From positions 1 through 22,183 of the forward strand of contig JAWUXM010000015.1 of assembly GCA_034111325.1 (NCBI GenBank): 22,183 nt of DNA, written 5' to 3'. Source of the DNA: JAWUXM01 sp034111325 (GTDB taxonomy: Bacteria; Pseudomonadota; Alphaproteobacteria; Rickettsiales; JABIRX01). Of the stretch, positions 1 through 7,281 are shown piece by piece. The notes beneath the pieces are model-generated. The model worked only from the letters and a program-made list of their open reading frames with translations, did no database searches and had not been told where the DNA came from. Both the position numbers and the translations under genes were made by a program. Each line of letters starts with the position of its first letter. Within the stretch, counting starts at the first letter, position 1.

Positions 1-101
1 CGCAAAGCCCTTGCCAAACTATTAGCATTCATATGCAGAGGTTTGACATATTCTTCATTGAGGATTTCTCCTGGGTGTATTGCTCTCATTTTATTAGTCA
101 T
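1..101 (-). CDS. higA: HigA-family antitoxin (XRE/HTH), partial at window edge
   Basis: The first 33 codons of a gene that runs off the left end. Reading from 101 downward, the protein begins MTNKMRAIHPGEILNEEYV and continues KPLHMNANSLARAL. The HPGEIL-x-EE-(Y/F)-x-x-PL pattern followed by an N-x-LA-R-AL helix start is the hallmark N-terminus of HigA antitoxins, which neutralise the mRNA-cleaving toxin HigB and repress their own operon. An alternative start is the in-frame ATG at 89. A TAAGG-like ribosome site lies just upstream of the 101 start. Only the N-terminus is visible, so I cannot say whether the gene is intact. The sequence upstream holds only the tail of a HigB gene. Confidence 0.83.
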   Translation of the reverse strand, partial: MTNKMRAIHPGEILNEEYVKPLHMNANSLARAL

Positions 102-115
102 AATATTTACCTTAA

Positions 116-163
116 TTAGTGATAGTCTATTATTTCAACATTATATGGAGGGAGTGTCGCAAA
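116..163 (-). pseudogene. Remnant of HigB toxin gene (C-terminal codons only)
   Basis: Reading the minus strand into the TAA at 118-116 gives PPYNVEIIDYH then stop. This matches the characteristic C-terminus of HigB/RelE-like toxins (NVEI-x-DYH). It ends 14 bases before the higA start, as expected for a higBA operon. Going further upstream, the frame is closed by a TGA at 166-164, and I see no convincing HigB body in any minus-strand frame before the divergent gene at 302. The simplest reading is a toxin gene truncated to its last 11 or so codons. The match is short, so the assignment rests on both the motif and the position next to higA. Confidence 0.55.
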
Positions 164-222
164 TCAATCTTTTTGAATGCTTTAGTGAGTGTTAATAACG
201 GTCAGAAATGGTATTATTTAGT

Positions 223-251
223 TTGACGATTACAGTTAAGCCTTTTATCTT
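223..251 (+). promoter_or_regulatory. Putative sigma70-type promoter for the 302 gene
   Basis: TTGACG at 223-228 and TATCTT at 246-251 are separated by 17 bases, placing the start of transcription about 40 bases before the ATG at 302. This is a five-of-six -35 and a four-of-six -10 with ideal spacing. It is a prediction from sequence pattern only. Confidence 0.45.
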
Positions 252-301
252 CCTCCAAATTGAAATTAGCAGTTTCATACTGTAAATTAGTCTAAAGAGA
301 T

Positions 302-1714
302 ATGTTTTTGAAAAATATTATAGAACAGATGATGATCTCCGGTCAGGAGGTATTTCCAATTATTGAAGGTGGGAAGGGAATTGGCGTGAGCAACGGCATG
401 AGTGCAGGTAGCTTTGCAGCTGCCGGCGGAATAGGTACATTTTCTGGTGTAAATGCTGAGAATATTGATAAGGACGGCAAAGTTGTGCCATTGGTTTACA
501 GGGGCAAAACTCGTAATGAGCGCCATGAAGAATTAATGCAATATAGTATTAAAGGCGCAGTTGACCAAGCCAAGATAGCTTATGAAATAGCTAGTGGCAA
601 AGGGCGGATTCATATGAATGTTCTTTGGGAAATGGCTGGTGCTGAACGTATTTTACATGAAGTTTTGGAACAGGCTAAAGGCCTCATCCACGGGATAACT
701 TGCGGCGCAGGTATGCCTTATAAGTTAGCGCCAATTGCTGAAAAATATAAAATCTATTATTACCCGATTGTTTCTTCAATGCGTGCTTTCCGTGCATTAT
801 GGAAAAGGTCATATAGCAAATATGTCAAAAATCTTGGTGGTGTAGTTTATGAGGATCCATGGAAGGCCGGTGGCCATAATGGCTTGTCTAACGCTGAAGA
901 TCCTGAAGTGTTTCAACCTGCATATCCTCGTATAGTCGAGATTCGTAAGTTTATGAATGAAGTTGGGCTACAAGAAGTACCAATCGTTATGGCTGGCGGT
1001 GTCTGGAATTTGGAAGAATATAAAGACTGGCTCGACAATCCTGAAATTGGTAAAATCGTTTTCCAACTTGGGACAAGGCCTGTTGTTACACAAGAAAGCC
1101 CTGTGCCTAAAGCATGGAAGCTTAAATTGCTTAATCTAAAAGAAGGCGATGTTTATTTAAATCGCTTTAGCCCTACAGGGTTTTACTCATCGGCAGTGGA
1201 GAATTCATTTATTAAAGAATTACAAGGCAGAGAAAAAAGGCAAGTAGCATTTGCAGCAAAGGCTGATGCTGAGTTTAATCGTGAATTTGCATATGGAGCG
1301 CGCGGCCGGAAGATTCATATAAAAGAGGAGGATGAAGCTTCTGTTAAATCTTGGGTTGCTAGCGGCTATAGTGAGATAATGAAAACACCTGATAATACAG
1401 TGATTTTTGTAACGAAGGAAAAAGAGCAGGAAATTCATAAGGATCAGGTAGATTGCATGGGTTGTTTGAGTGCTTGCCGTTTTAGTAATTGGATGACTGA
1501 TGCAGAAAGAAACTTTACCACAGGCAGAAAGCCTGATCCACGTAGTTTCTGTATTCAAAAAACTTTGACAGATATTGTCCAAGGTGCCGATATAGATCAT
1601 GAATTAATGTTTGCTGGGCATAATGCATATCGTTTTGCTAGCGATCCGCTTTATAAAAACAATTATATTCCGACTGTACAAGAATTGATGGATAATTTAG
1701 TGGTCGGCAAATAA
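302..1714 (+). CDS. NAD(P)H-dependent flavin oxidoreductase, nitronate monooxygenase family, with C-terminal Cys motif
   Basis: A 470-residue protein of the nitronate monooxygenase/2-nitropropane dioxygenase family (FMN-binding TIM barrel). Visible family features are the glycine-rich GVSNGMSAG start, the KAGGHNG motif (the GGH loop of the family), MAGGVWN (phosphate grip for FMN) and QLGTRPVVTQES. The barrel appears to end near residue 330. The remaining 140 residues are an extension holding C385, C388, C392 and C417 (C-x2-C-x3-C-x24-C), which could hold an iron-sulfur cluster or zinc. The ATG at 302 has AAAGAG close upstream and fits better than the ATGs at 329/332. Acs follows after 21 bases, suggesting co-transcription. 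The physiological substrate cannot be told; nitronate oxidation is only the family's best-known reaction. Confidence 0.82.
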   Translation: MFLKNIIEQMMISGQEVFPIIEGGKGIGVSNGMSAGSFAAAGGIGTFSGVNAENIDKDGKVVPLVYRGKTRNERHEELMQYSIKGAVDQAKIAYEIASGKGRIHMNVLWEMAGAERILHEVLEQAKGLIHGITCGAGMPYKLAPIAEKYKIYYYPIVSSMRAFRALWKRSYSKYVKNLGGVVYEDPWKAGGHNGLSNAEDPEVFQPAYPRIVEIRKFMNEVGLQEVPIVMAGGVWNLEEYKDWLDNPEIGKIVFQLGTRPVVTQESPVPKAWKLKLLNLKEGDVYLNRFSPTGFYSSAVENSFIKELQGREKRQVAFAAKADAEFNREFAYGARGRKIHIKEEDEASVKSWVASGYSEIMKTPDNTVIFVTKEKEQEIHKDQVDCMGCLSACRFSNWMTDAERNFTTGRKPDPRSFCIQKTLTDIVQGADIDHELMFAGHNAYRFASDPLYKNNYIPTVQELMDNLVVGK

Positions 1715-1735
1715 TCTTTTTTCTAAAAGAGAGCC

Positions 1736-3634
1736 ATGATAAAAAAAGTCAATAATCTCGCTGAATACCAAGCTGAATATCAAAACTCGGTTGATAACCC
1801 TGTTGGCTTTTGGGAAGCTAAAGCTGAAGAATTCACATGGCATAAAAAATGGGACGAGGTTCTCAGCGGCAATTTAACTGACCTTAATGTTAAATGGTTT
1901 GCAGGCGGAAAGTTAAATATCAGTGAGAATTGCCTTGATCGTCATTTAGCAAATAAAGCTGAGCAAATAGCAATTATTTGGGAGCCGAATGATCCTAATG
2001 AGGAAGCCCGTAAAATCAGTTATAAGGATTTACATGAGCAAGTTTGTCAATTTGCCAATCTCTTAAAAAACAACAATATTCAAAAAGGTGACCGCGTCTG
2101 TATTTATATGCCAGCTGTACCAGAGGGGATGGTTGCTATGCTTGCATGTGCGCGGATTGGTGCGGTTCATTCCGTTGTGTTTGCTGGTTTTTCTGCCAAA
2201 TCTCTTGCTGATAGAATTAATGATTCAGAGTGTAAAATGCTTATTACGGTGGATGGTTTTAGCCGTGGTGACAAATATATTGATTTAAAGCAAGTTGCTG
2301 ATGAAGCTTTGCTAGCAACGCATTCGATTGAAACTGCTATCATCTTGCAGCGCAGTGGCAAGCAAGTAAATATGCAAACAGGGCGTGATAAATGGTGGCA
2401 TAAAGAAGTAGCGCAGGTTGAGGCGGATTGTCCGCCAGTCTCGATGGGTTCTGAAGATGTGCTATTTATTCTCTATACTTCTGGTTCAACTGGTAAGCCA
2501 AAGGGTGTTGTGCATACAACAGCCGGTTATATGGTGGAAGCGGCGCATTCCTTTGCTAATGTATTTCAGTATGAGGAGAATGATGTTTACTGGTGTACAG
2601 CGGATATAGGCTGGGTAACTGGTCATAGCTATATGGTTTATGGACCTTTGCTTTGTGGGGCAACGGTTTTGATGTTTGAGGGTATACCAACTTTCCCTGA
2701 TGCGGGGCGTTTCTGGGAGGTTGTTGATAAATATAAGGTTAATATTTTCTATACGGCACCAACGGCGATTCGCGCTCTCATGGCGCATGGCGATGATATT
2801 CCGCAAAAATATGATCTGAGTTCACTCAAAACCCTGGGAACAGTTGGTGAGCCAATAAATGAAGAAGCTTGGCGCTGGTATGATAAATTTATCGGCAAAG
2901 GTAAATGTCCGATTGTGGATAGTTGGTGGCAGACTGAAACTGGCTCTATAATGATTTCGCCACTTGCAGGAATTACGAAACTTAAACCTTCCTATGCAAC
3001 ATTGCCTTTGCCGGGCGTGCAATTAGCTTTGCTTGATAGTGAGGGAAGTGAAATTACGGAAGCCAATGTCAGTGGTAATTTATGTATAAAACAGCCTTGG
3101 CCATCGATGATTCGTACAATTTATGGCGATCATCAACGTTGTAAGGAGACATATTTCTCTCAATTCAAAGGTAATTACTTCACTGGCGATGGTGCTATGC
3201 GTGATGAAGATGGCTATTATAGAATTAGCGGTCGAGTTGATGATGTGCTAAACGTCTCGGGTCATAGGTTAGATACTGCGGAGATTGAAGATGCTATTGA
3301 TATGCACCCAGCTGTTATTGAAGCGGCGATTGTTGGCTACCCACATACGATCAAAGGCGAGGGGATTTATGCTTTTGTTATCGCTCCACAAAGCAATGGT
3401 GATGAAGAGATTTTGCGCAAGGAGATTTTGGCTGTTGTAACCAAACAAATTGGCGCAATTGCTAAACCTGACAAAATCCAATTTGTGCATGATTTACCAA
3501 AAACTCGCTCAGGGAAGATTATGCGGCGGATTCTACGCAAGATAGCTGCTGGCGAAATGGATGATTTTGGCGATGTATCAACTTTATTAAATCCACAAAT
3601 TGTTGATGAGATAAAAGAAAAGCGTGCTTCTTAA
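1736..3634 (+). CDS. acs: Acetyl-CoA synthetase (AMP-forming)
   Basis: A 632-residue acyl-adenylate synthetase that makes acetyl-CoA from acetate, ATP and CoA in the cytoplasm. The P-loop-like A3 motif TSGSTGKPKG lies near residue 248. The DSWWQTETG block has Trp397/398, and this Trp-Trp pair is typical of acetate-specific Acs, where the tryptophan closes the acyl pocket. The A8 hinge region is followed by PKTRSGKIMRR near the C-terminus, with K594 as the expected catalytic (and regulatable) lysine. Length is slightly below the usual 650 or so. The AAGAGAG ribosome site sits just before the ATG. The stop is two bases from the coaE start, so acs and coaE are almost certainly one transcript. 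Propionyl-CoA synthetase is a less likely alternative. Confidence 0.93.
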   Translation: MIKKVNNLAEYQAEYQNSVDNPVGFWEAKAEEFTWHKKWDEVLSGNLTDLNVKWFAGGKLNISENCLDRHLANKAEQIAIIWEPNDPNEEARKISYKDLHEQVCQFANLLKNNNIQKGDRVCIYMPAVPEGMVAMLACARIGAVHSVVFAGFSAKSLADRINDSECKMLITVDGFSRGDKYIDLKQVADEALLATHSIETAIILQRSGKQVNMQTGRDKWWHKEVAQVEADCPPVSMGSEDVLFILYTSGSTGKPKGVVHTTAGYMVEAAHSFANVFQYEENDVYWCTADIGWVTGHSYMVYGPLLCGATVLMFEGIPTFPDAGRFWEVVDKYKVNIFYTAPTAIRALMAHGDDIPQKYDLSSLKTLGTVGEPINEEAWRWYDKFIGKGKCPIVDSWWQTETGSIMISPLAGITKLKPSYATLPLPGVQLALLDSEGSEITEANVSGNLCIKQPWPSMIRTIYGDHQRCKETYFSQFKGNYFTGDGAMRDEDGYYRISGRVDDVLNVSGHRLDTAEIEDAIDMHPAVIEAAIVGYPHTIKGEGIYAFVIAPQSNGDEEILRKEILAVVTKQIGAIAKPDKIQFVHDLPKTRSGKIMRRILRKIAAGEMDDFGDVSTLLNPQIVDEIKEKRAS

Positions 3635-3636
3635 TT

Positions 3637-4230
3637 ATGCAAATAATTGGTCTAACAGGTTCGATTGCAAGCGGAAAATCATTCATTGAAAAGCATTTGG
3701 CACGACATTCATTTGCTATATTCGATGCGGATAAAGCTGTGCATAAGCTACTCTCTAAAAGTGGCAAGGCAGTTAATGCTGTTCGTGCTTTATACCCTAA
3801 GGCTTATTCGCAAGGCGCAATTAATCGTCACAAATTAGCATCTTCTGTTTTTAATAACCCACAGGATCTAAAAAATCTTGAGCAAATATTACATCCTCTT
3901 GTGCGTAGGGAAATGTATGAAGCCATTAAATTAGCACATCGGCAAAGGCGTAAATGTATTATATTAAACATTCCGCTGCTTTTTGAGAATAGCCTTGATA
4001 AAATTTGTGACGTTGTGTTACTTAGCTTTGTAAACCCCAAATTGCAGGAGCAGCGCTATCTGAAGCGTGGCGGGCGCTCTGTAAAAGAATTGCAGAACAT
4101 TATCAATAAGCAGATGAGCGCAAAAGAAAAACGCAAAAGAGCTGATGTGATTATTAACACTAGCCTATCGAAAGCTAGCGTAGTTAGGCAATTAGACTTG
4201 GTTACGAGTCGGTTGCAAAATAAAAATTAG
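3637..4230 (+). CDS. coaE: Dephospho-CoA kinase
   Basis: A 197-residue P-loop kinase that performs the last step of CoA synthesis, phosphorylating the 3'-hydroxyl of dephospho-CoA. The Walker A motif GSIASGKS is at residues 8-15, followed by FDADKAVHKL with D30 and D32 as expected for the active site. NIPLLFE is the conserved lid/substrate motif, and the C-terminal KRADVIINTS block is the family's adenine-binding end. The gene starts two bases after the acs stop and lies upstream of dnaQ, a coaE-dnaQ order common in Alphaproteobacteria. Its pairing with acs puts CoA supply and a CoA-consuming enzyme under one transcript. Confidence 0.93.
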   Translation: MQIIGLTGSIASGKSFIEKHLARHSFAIFDADKAVHKLLSKSGKAVNAVRALYPKAYSQGAINRHKLASSVFNNPQDLKNLEQILHPLVRREMYEAIKLAHRQRRKCIILNIPLLFENSLDKICDVVLLSFVNPKLQEQRYLKRGGRSVKELQNIINKQMSAKEKRKRADVIINTSLSKASVVRQLDLVTSRLQNKN

Positions 4231-4252
4231 TAAATGTTGTAGGCTTTTGTGG

Positions 4253-4331
4253 GATTTTTGTGATGATTTTTAGTAAATTTGAAATAATTCGGAGCGAATA
4301 GTATAAAAATACATGAGTCGAACGAATTATT
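4253..4331 (+). repeat. Palindromic repeat, family C (degenerate copy)
   Basis: A 22-base stretch at 4253-4274 recurs exactly, in inverted orientation, at 9617-9638. Both copies continue into GAGCGA, a small hairpin of differing sequence, then GAG(C/T)CGA. Here the outer arms AATAATTCG (4283-4291) and CGAATTATT (4323-4331) pair, with a GTAT/ATAC stem in the centre. The copy near 9584 has better-preserved symmetry. No coding potential is seen in this gap. Confidence 0.6.
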
Positions 4332-4349
4332 TAATGCGAACTAACTCTG

Positions 4350-4381
4350 CTAGTTTATTGATTTAAAAATCAATAAACTAG
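4350..4381 (+). repeat. Perfect 15-bp inverted repeat upstream of dnaQ
   Basis: Arms 4350-4364 and 4367-4381 are perfect reverse complements (CTAGTTTATTGATTT and its mate) separated by two bases. The stem is AT-rich, and no T-run follows on either strand, so it does not look like a standard intrinsic terminator. It ends 25 bases before the dnaQ ATG, so in RNA it would sit in the 5' leader of dnaQ. It could be an operator, a processing site or a terminator that works poorly. Confidence 0.7.
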
Positions 4382-4406
4382 AAAACATGCAAAAGAATTA
4401 GATTTT

Positions 4407-5099
4407 ATGATTAGGGAAGTAGCGTTAGATACAGAAACTACAGGCTTAAGCCATGCAAATGGCCATCGCATAATAGAAATTGGCTGCGTGGAGTTGCTTG
4501 ATAAGAAACGCACGGATAATAATTTTCATGTATATATTAATCCGCAGCGTGAAGTTGACGCTGGGGCTTTTAAAGTGCATGGGATAAGTGGTGAGTTTCT
4601 ATCAGATAAGCCTCTTTTTAAGGAAGTAGCGCAGGGTTTTTTGGATTTCATCGCAAATGATAAATTGGTTATTCATAATGCGGCTTTTGATTTGGGTTTT
4701 TTAAATGCAGAGCTTGCGAATCAGCAATTAAAACCTTTGAAAAAAGAGCGGGCGATTGATACATTGCTTATTGCAAGGGAGCGCTTTCCTGGCAGCCCTG
4801 CAAATCTTGATGCGTTATGTAAAAGATTCGCTGTGGATATTTCACGACGTGATAAGCATGGTGCGCTGCTTGATGCTGAGTTACTTGCTGATGTATATTT
4901 TGAATTGTTTGGTGGAAGCCAAAAAGGTTTAGATCTTGGTAGTGCGGATGGTGATGAAGATGTTAGTAGCGTGGATTTATATGCGATAACACGTCAAATG
5001 CTTGTAGCACGTGACTTTCCACTTAGTGATGAGGAGCTATCATCTCATAAAAAAATGTTAGATAAAATCGATAATGCTATCTGGAAGAAAGTAAGTTAA
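4407..5099 (+). CDS. dnaQ: DNA polymerase III epsilon subunit (3'-5' proofreading exonuclease)
   Basis: A 230-residue DEDDh exonuclease, the proofreading subunit of the replicative polymerase. All five catalytic residues are visible: D8 and E10 in ALDTETTG (ExoI), D95 in HNAAFDLGFLNAEL (ExoII), and H151 and D156 in KHGALLDAELL (ExoIII). Length is normal for bacterial epsilon, and the tail beyond residue 175 is the expected linker that contacts the alpha subunit. It is separated from coaE by 176 bases containing a palindromic repeat and a hairpin, so it may have its own promoter or be uncoupled from acs-coaE. The gene converges on the pilin gene, with 9 bases between stops. Confidence 0.93.
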   Translation: MIREVALDTETTGLSHANGHRIIEIGCVELLDKKRTDNNFHVYINPQREVDAGAFKVHGISGEFLSDKPLFKEVAQGFLDFIANDKLVIHNAAFDLGFLNAELANQQLKPLKKERAIDTLLIARERFPGSPANLDALCKRFAVDISRRDKHGALLDAELLADVYFELFGGSQKGLDLGSADGDEDVSSVDLYAITRQMLVARDFPLSDEELSSHKKMLDKIDNAIWKKVS

Positions 5100-5108
5100 T
5101 AATATTGC

Positions 5109-5852
5109 TTAATATGAATCGATGTAGAGGAACTGTAGATAGCATCCTTCCCCGACAAAGGACAGATTATAGGCGCTTGATGAAACGCAGCTATTTGAGG
5201 CGCTAAAGGTTCTGTCACCAAGGATTCTGCCCTCACTTGGTAGGCCGTCATCAAATTTCATATCAAATGTTTTAGCATCTTTTGTTTCCATGAAGGTAAA
5301 TGACGGAGAGTTGTTTTGTGAGGCATCGCTTCTTGCTAATTGTATTAGGTTAAGAGATTTGGTATATTTTATAATATAACCGACATCAGGCCTTATCACG
5401 GATTCTGGCATGTTCCATCCTATATCTCCGCCATCAGTGCCATTAAGTTCTTGTCCGCCTTGGCCGCTATAAGTTCCTGGAATGAGCTGGGATAAAGCTA
5501 AGTGTTGCCATGCTCTATATGCTTCGCTGTCTTCTCGCGTGTTAGCTTCGTAATCTTTCATATAGATTTGACCATCAGCATCGCCATTACAGTAGCTGGC
5601 GGTATCATTGCATGATGAGCCCCAGAAATCATAAGCATTTGCTATATCTCCAGGGAGGGCGCTATATTTTAACTTAAATGTGGCGACTGCAATTTTATAA
5701 TTTCTAACTTCACCCATTACTTGGCGCCACTGTGCATTTTTCATCAACACTTGTCCTGCGACTAATGCTCCCATTAGTAACCCAGCAATGATGATTATGA
5801 TTGATAATTCAACTAGAGAAAATCCTTTTTTGTTTTGCTTATGTGCAGTCAT
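5109..5852 (-). CDS. Type IV pilin-like / pseudopilin protein
   Basis: A 247-residue protein with a classic prepilin leader: KKG|FSLVELSIIIIIAG, cleaved by a prepilin peptidase after G10, with the conserved Glu at position 5 of the mature chain (E15). One hydrophobic helix (about residues 11-36) is followed by a globular periplasmic domain. KYSALPGDI and a later DDGLPSEG loop are typical of a pilin subgroup often found in Gram-negative bacteria. Four cysteines (C81, C88, C222, C237) could form two disulfides, and the acidic GDADGQ loop near 90-95 could bind a metal. No other pilus or secretion gene is nearby, so assembly machinery must be encoded elsewhere. Whether it is a major pilin, minor pilin or type II secretion pseudopilin cannot be told. 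Confidence 0.85.
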   Translation of the reverse strand: MTAHKQNKKGFSLVELSIIIIIAGLLMGALVAGQVLMKNAQWRQVMGEVRNYKIAVATFKLKYSALPGDIANAYDFWGSSCNDTASYCNGDADGQIYMKDYEANTREDSEAYRAWQHLALSQLIPGTYSGQGGQELNGTDGGDIGWNMPESVIRPDVGYIIKYTKSLNLIQLARSDASQNNSPSFTFMETKDAKTFDMKFDDGLPSEGRILGDRTFSASNSCVSSSAYNLSFVGEGCYLQFLYIDSY

Positions 5853-5899
5853 TATGTTCTATGAATATGATATGACCAATGGTAGCGGGTTGTTTCTTC

Positions 5900-5923
5900 T
5901 TTCAATTCAATTGTTGATTGAAA
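5900..5923. repeat. Small inverted repeat between divergent genes
   Basis: TTTCAAT (5900-5906) and ATTGAAA (5917-5923) pair around a short loop, midway between the divergent pilin and truB starts. The position would suit an operator or leader hairpin. No T-run follows on either strand. The rest of the 148-base gap shows no gene. Confidence 0.3.
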
Positions 5924-6000
5924 CGCTCTCTGGAACTATTTCTTGATGTTAAGCATTTAAGCGTAACAATATCTTGGTTAATTAACAATGTTTAGTCAAA

Positions 6001-6900
6001 ATGAAAGTAGATTCCAATAAACAGCAAGGGCTTAACGGCTTCCTGATCATTAACAAGCCACAGGGGATTTCTTCTGCGAAAGCTGTGGCAATTGTTAAAA
6101 GGAGTTTGTCCATTAAAAAGATTGGTCACGCTGGGACGTTAGATCCTCTTGCTTGCGGTGTTTTACCTCTTGCTTTGAATGAGGCTACCAAGGCAGTTTC
6201 TTACATTATGGCGCATGAGAAATCATATGGTTTTACGATTCAATGGGGCGAGAATCGTGATACGTTAGACGCTGAAGGGAAGGTAACGGAAGTTTCTGAT
6301 GTGCGCCCGCAGGAATCTGAAATATTAAAGATATTGCCTAATTTTATTGGCAAAATTGAGCAAATGCCGCCAGATTTTTCAGCATTGAAGGTTAAGGGTG
6401 TGCGTGCCTACAAATTAGCGCGTGAGGGTAAGGAAGTCGTCTTGCAGCCACGCATGATTGATATATTCGAGTTGAAACTAACAGCCGCAGATAGTGAAAG
6501 TGCGAGTTTTCTTGTGCGTTGTGGTAAAGGGACATATGTGCGTTCATTAGCGCGTGACATTGCGGATTTGCTGGGTGCATGTGGCTATGTCTCTTGTTTA
6601 GAGCGGCTCTCTGTTGGTGATTTTACTAAAGAGGAATCATTATCATTGGAGGATTGCGCTGATATTGAAAAAGTTAAAAAATCCTTAATCAATATTAATG
6701 ATGCATTGGTAGAAATGCCAAACTATGAGTTAAGTAATGCGGAGGTGGAAAAGCTATATTTTGGGCAGGTGTTAGAAGTTAGCGATTTGTCTTTTTTAGA
6801 AAGTGATGTTATAAAGCTGCGCTCTGGTGATAAAGTAGTTGCTTTTGGGAAATATTCGTGTAAAAGCATCCGAGCAATTAGAGTGTTTAATTATAAATAA
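6001..6900 (+). CDS. truB: tRNA pseudouridine(55) synthase
   Basis: A 299-residue TruB, which makes pseudouridine 55 in the T-loop of tRNAs. The signature GHAGTLDPLACGVL contains the catalytic D48, the same number as in E. coli TruB. The KPQGISS motif near residue 19 and the KGTYVRSLARD block (binding site) are also present. The C-terminal part beyond about residue 220 is the PUA-like domain. No strong ribosome site precedes the ATG. rpsO begins 11 bases after the stop, and truB-rpsO-pnp is a widely conserved order, which supports a shared transcript up to the rpsO terminator. Confidence 0.95.
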   Translation: MKVDSNKQQGLNGFLIINKPQGISSAKAVAIVKRSLSIKKIGHAGTLDPLACGVLPLALNEATKAVSYIMAHEKSYGFTIQWGENRDTLDAEGKVTEVSDVRPQESEILKILPNFIGKIEQMPPDFSALKVKGVRAYKLAREGKEVVLQPRMIDIFELKLTAADSESASFLVRCGKGTYVRSLARDIADLLGACGYVSCLERLSVGDFTKEESLSLEDCADIEKVKKSLININDALVEMPNYELSNAEVEKLYFGQVLEVSDLSFLESDVIKLRSGDKVVAFGKYSCKSIRAIRVFNYK

Positions 6901-6911
6901 AGATAGGATAT

Positions 6912-7181
6912 ATGTCTCTTACTACCGCTACAAAGCAAGAAATAATAAAAGAATTCGCAATCAAAGATGGTGATACTGGCTCTTCAGAAGTTCAGATCGC
7001 ACTCATGACTGCGCGCATCAAAAGCCTTACTGAGCACTTCAAGGCTCATAAAAAAGACTTCAACTCAAGACGTGGTCTTTTAGTATTAATCGGACAAAGA
7101 AAAAGTCTGATTAATTACATAAAAAGGGAGAGCCCAGCTAAATATGAAGAATTGATTAAAAAATTAGGCATCCGTAAATAG
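6912..7181 (+). CDS. rpsO: 30S ribosomal protein S15
   Basis: An 89-residue protein, exactly the usual length of S15, which binds the central domain of 16S rRNA early in 30S assembly. The block GDTGSSEVQIALMTARI is the family signature, followed by HFKAHKKDFNSRRGLL and the basic LIGQRKSLINYIKR helix. A TAGGA ribosome site lies a few bases before the ATG. The stop codon is inside the loop of a strong terminator hairpin. Upstream truB and downstream pnp complete the expected cluster. In E. coli S15 represses its own translation, but I see no defined element here that shows this. Confidence 0.97.
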   Translation: MSLTTATKQEIIKEFAIKDGDTGSSEVQIALMTARIKSLTEHFKAHKKDFNSRRGLLVLIGQRKSLINYIKRESPAKYEELIKKLGIRK

Positions 7182-7195
7182 GTGCCTATTTTTTT
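7165..7195 (+). terminator. Rho-independent terminator after rpsO
   Basis: Arms TAGGCATC (7165-7172) and GGTGCCTA (7181-7188) form an eight-pair stem with one G-U, followed by seven Ts (7189-7195). The rpsO TAG stop spans the loop and the start of the right arm, so the terminator overlaps the end of the coding sequence. It should separate truB-rpsO from pnp, at least in part. Confidence 0.85.
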
Positions 7196-7223
7196 GAAGC
7201 ATTTTTAATCAGTGTTGCTTCAA
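7194..7223 (+). promoter_or_regulatory. Hairpin in the pnp 5' leader
   Basis: TTGAAGCA (7194-7201) and TGCTTCAA (7216-7223) pair perfectly around a 14-base loop, directly after the rpsO terminator and about 60 bases before the pnp ATG. In enterobacteria a leader stem cleaved by RNase III mediates PNPase autoregulation. A similar role here is only inference from position. Confidence 0.4.
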
Positions 7224-7281
7224 CAATCCTTTATTCACTTCCCTTCAGTAAATCTGATAACTTAAAATATAAAATCAAAAG

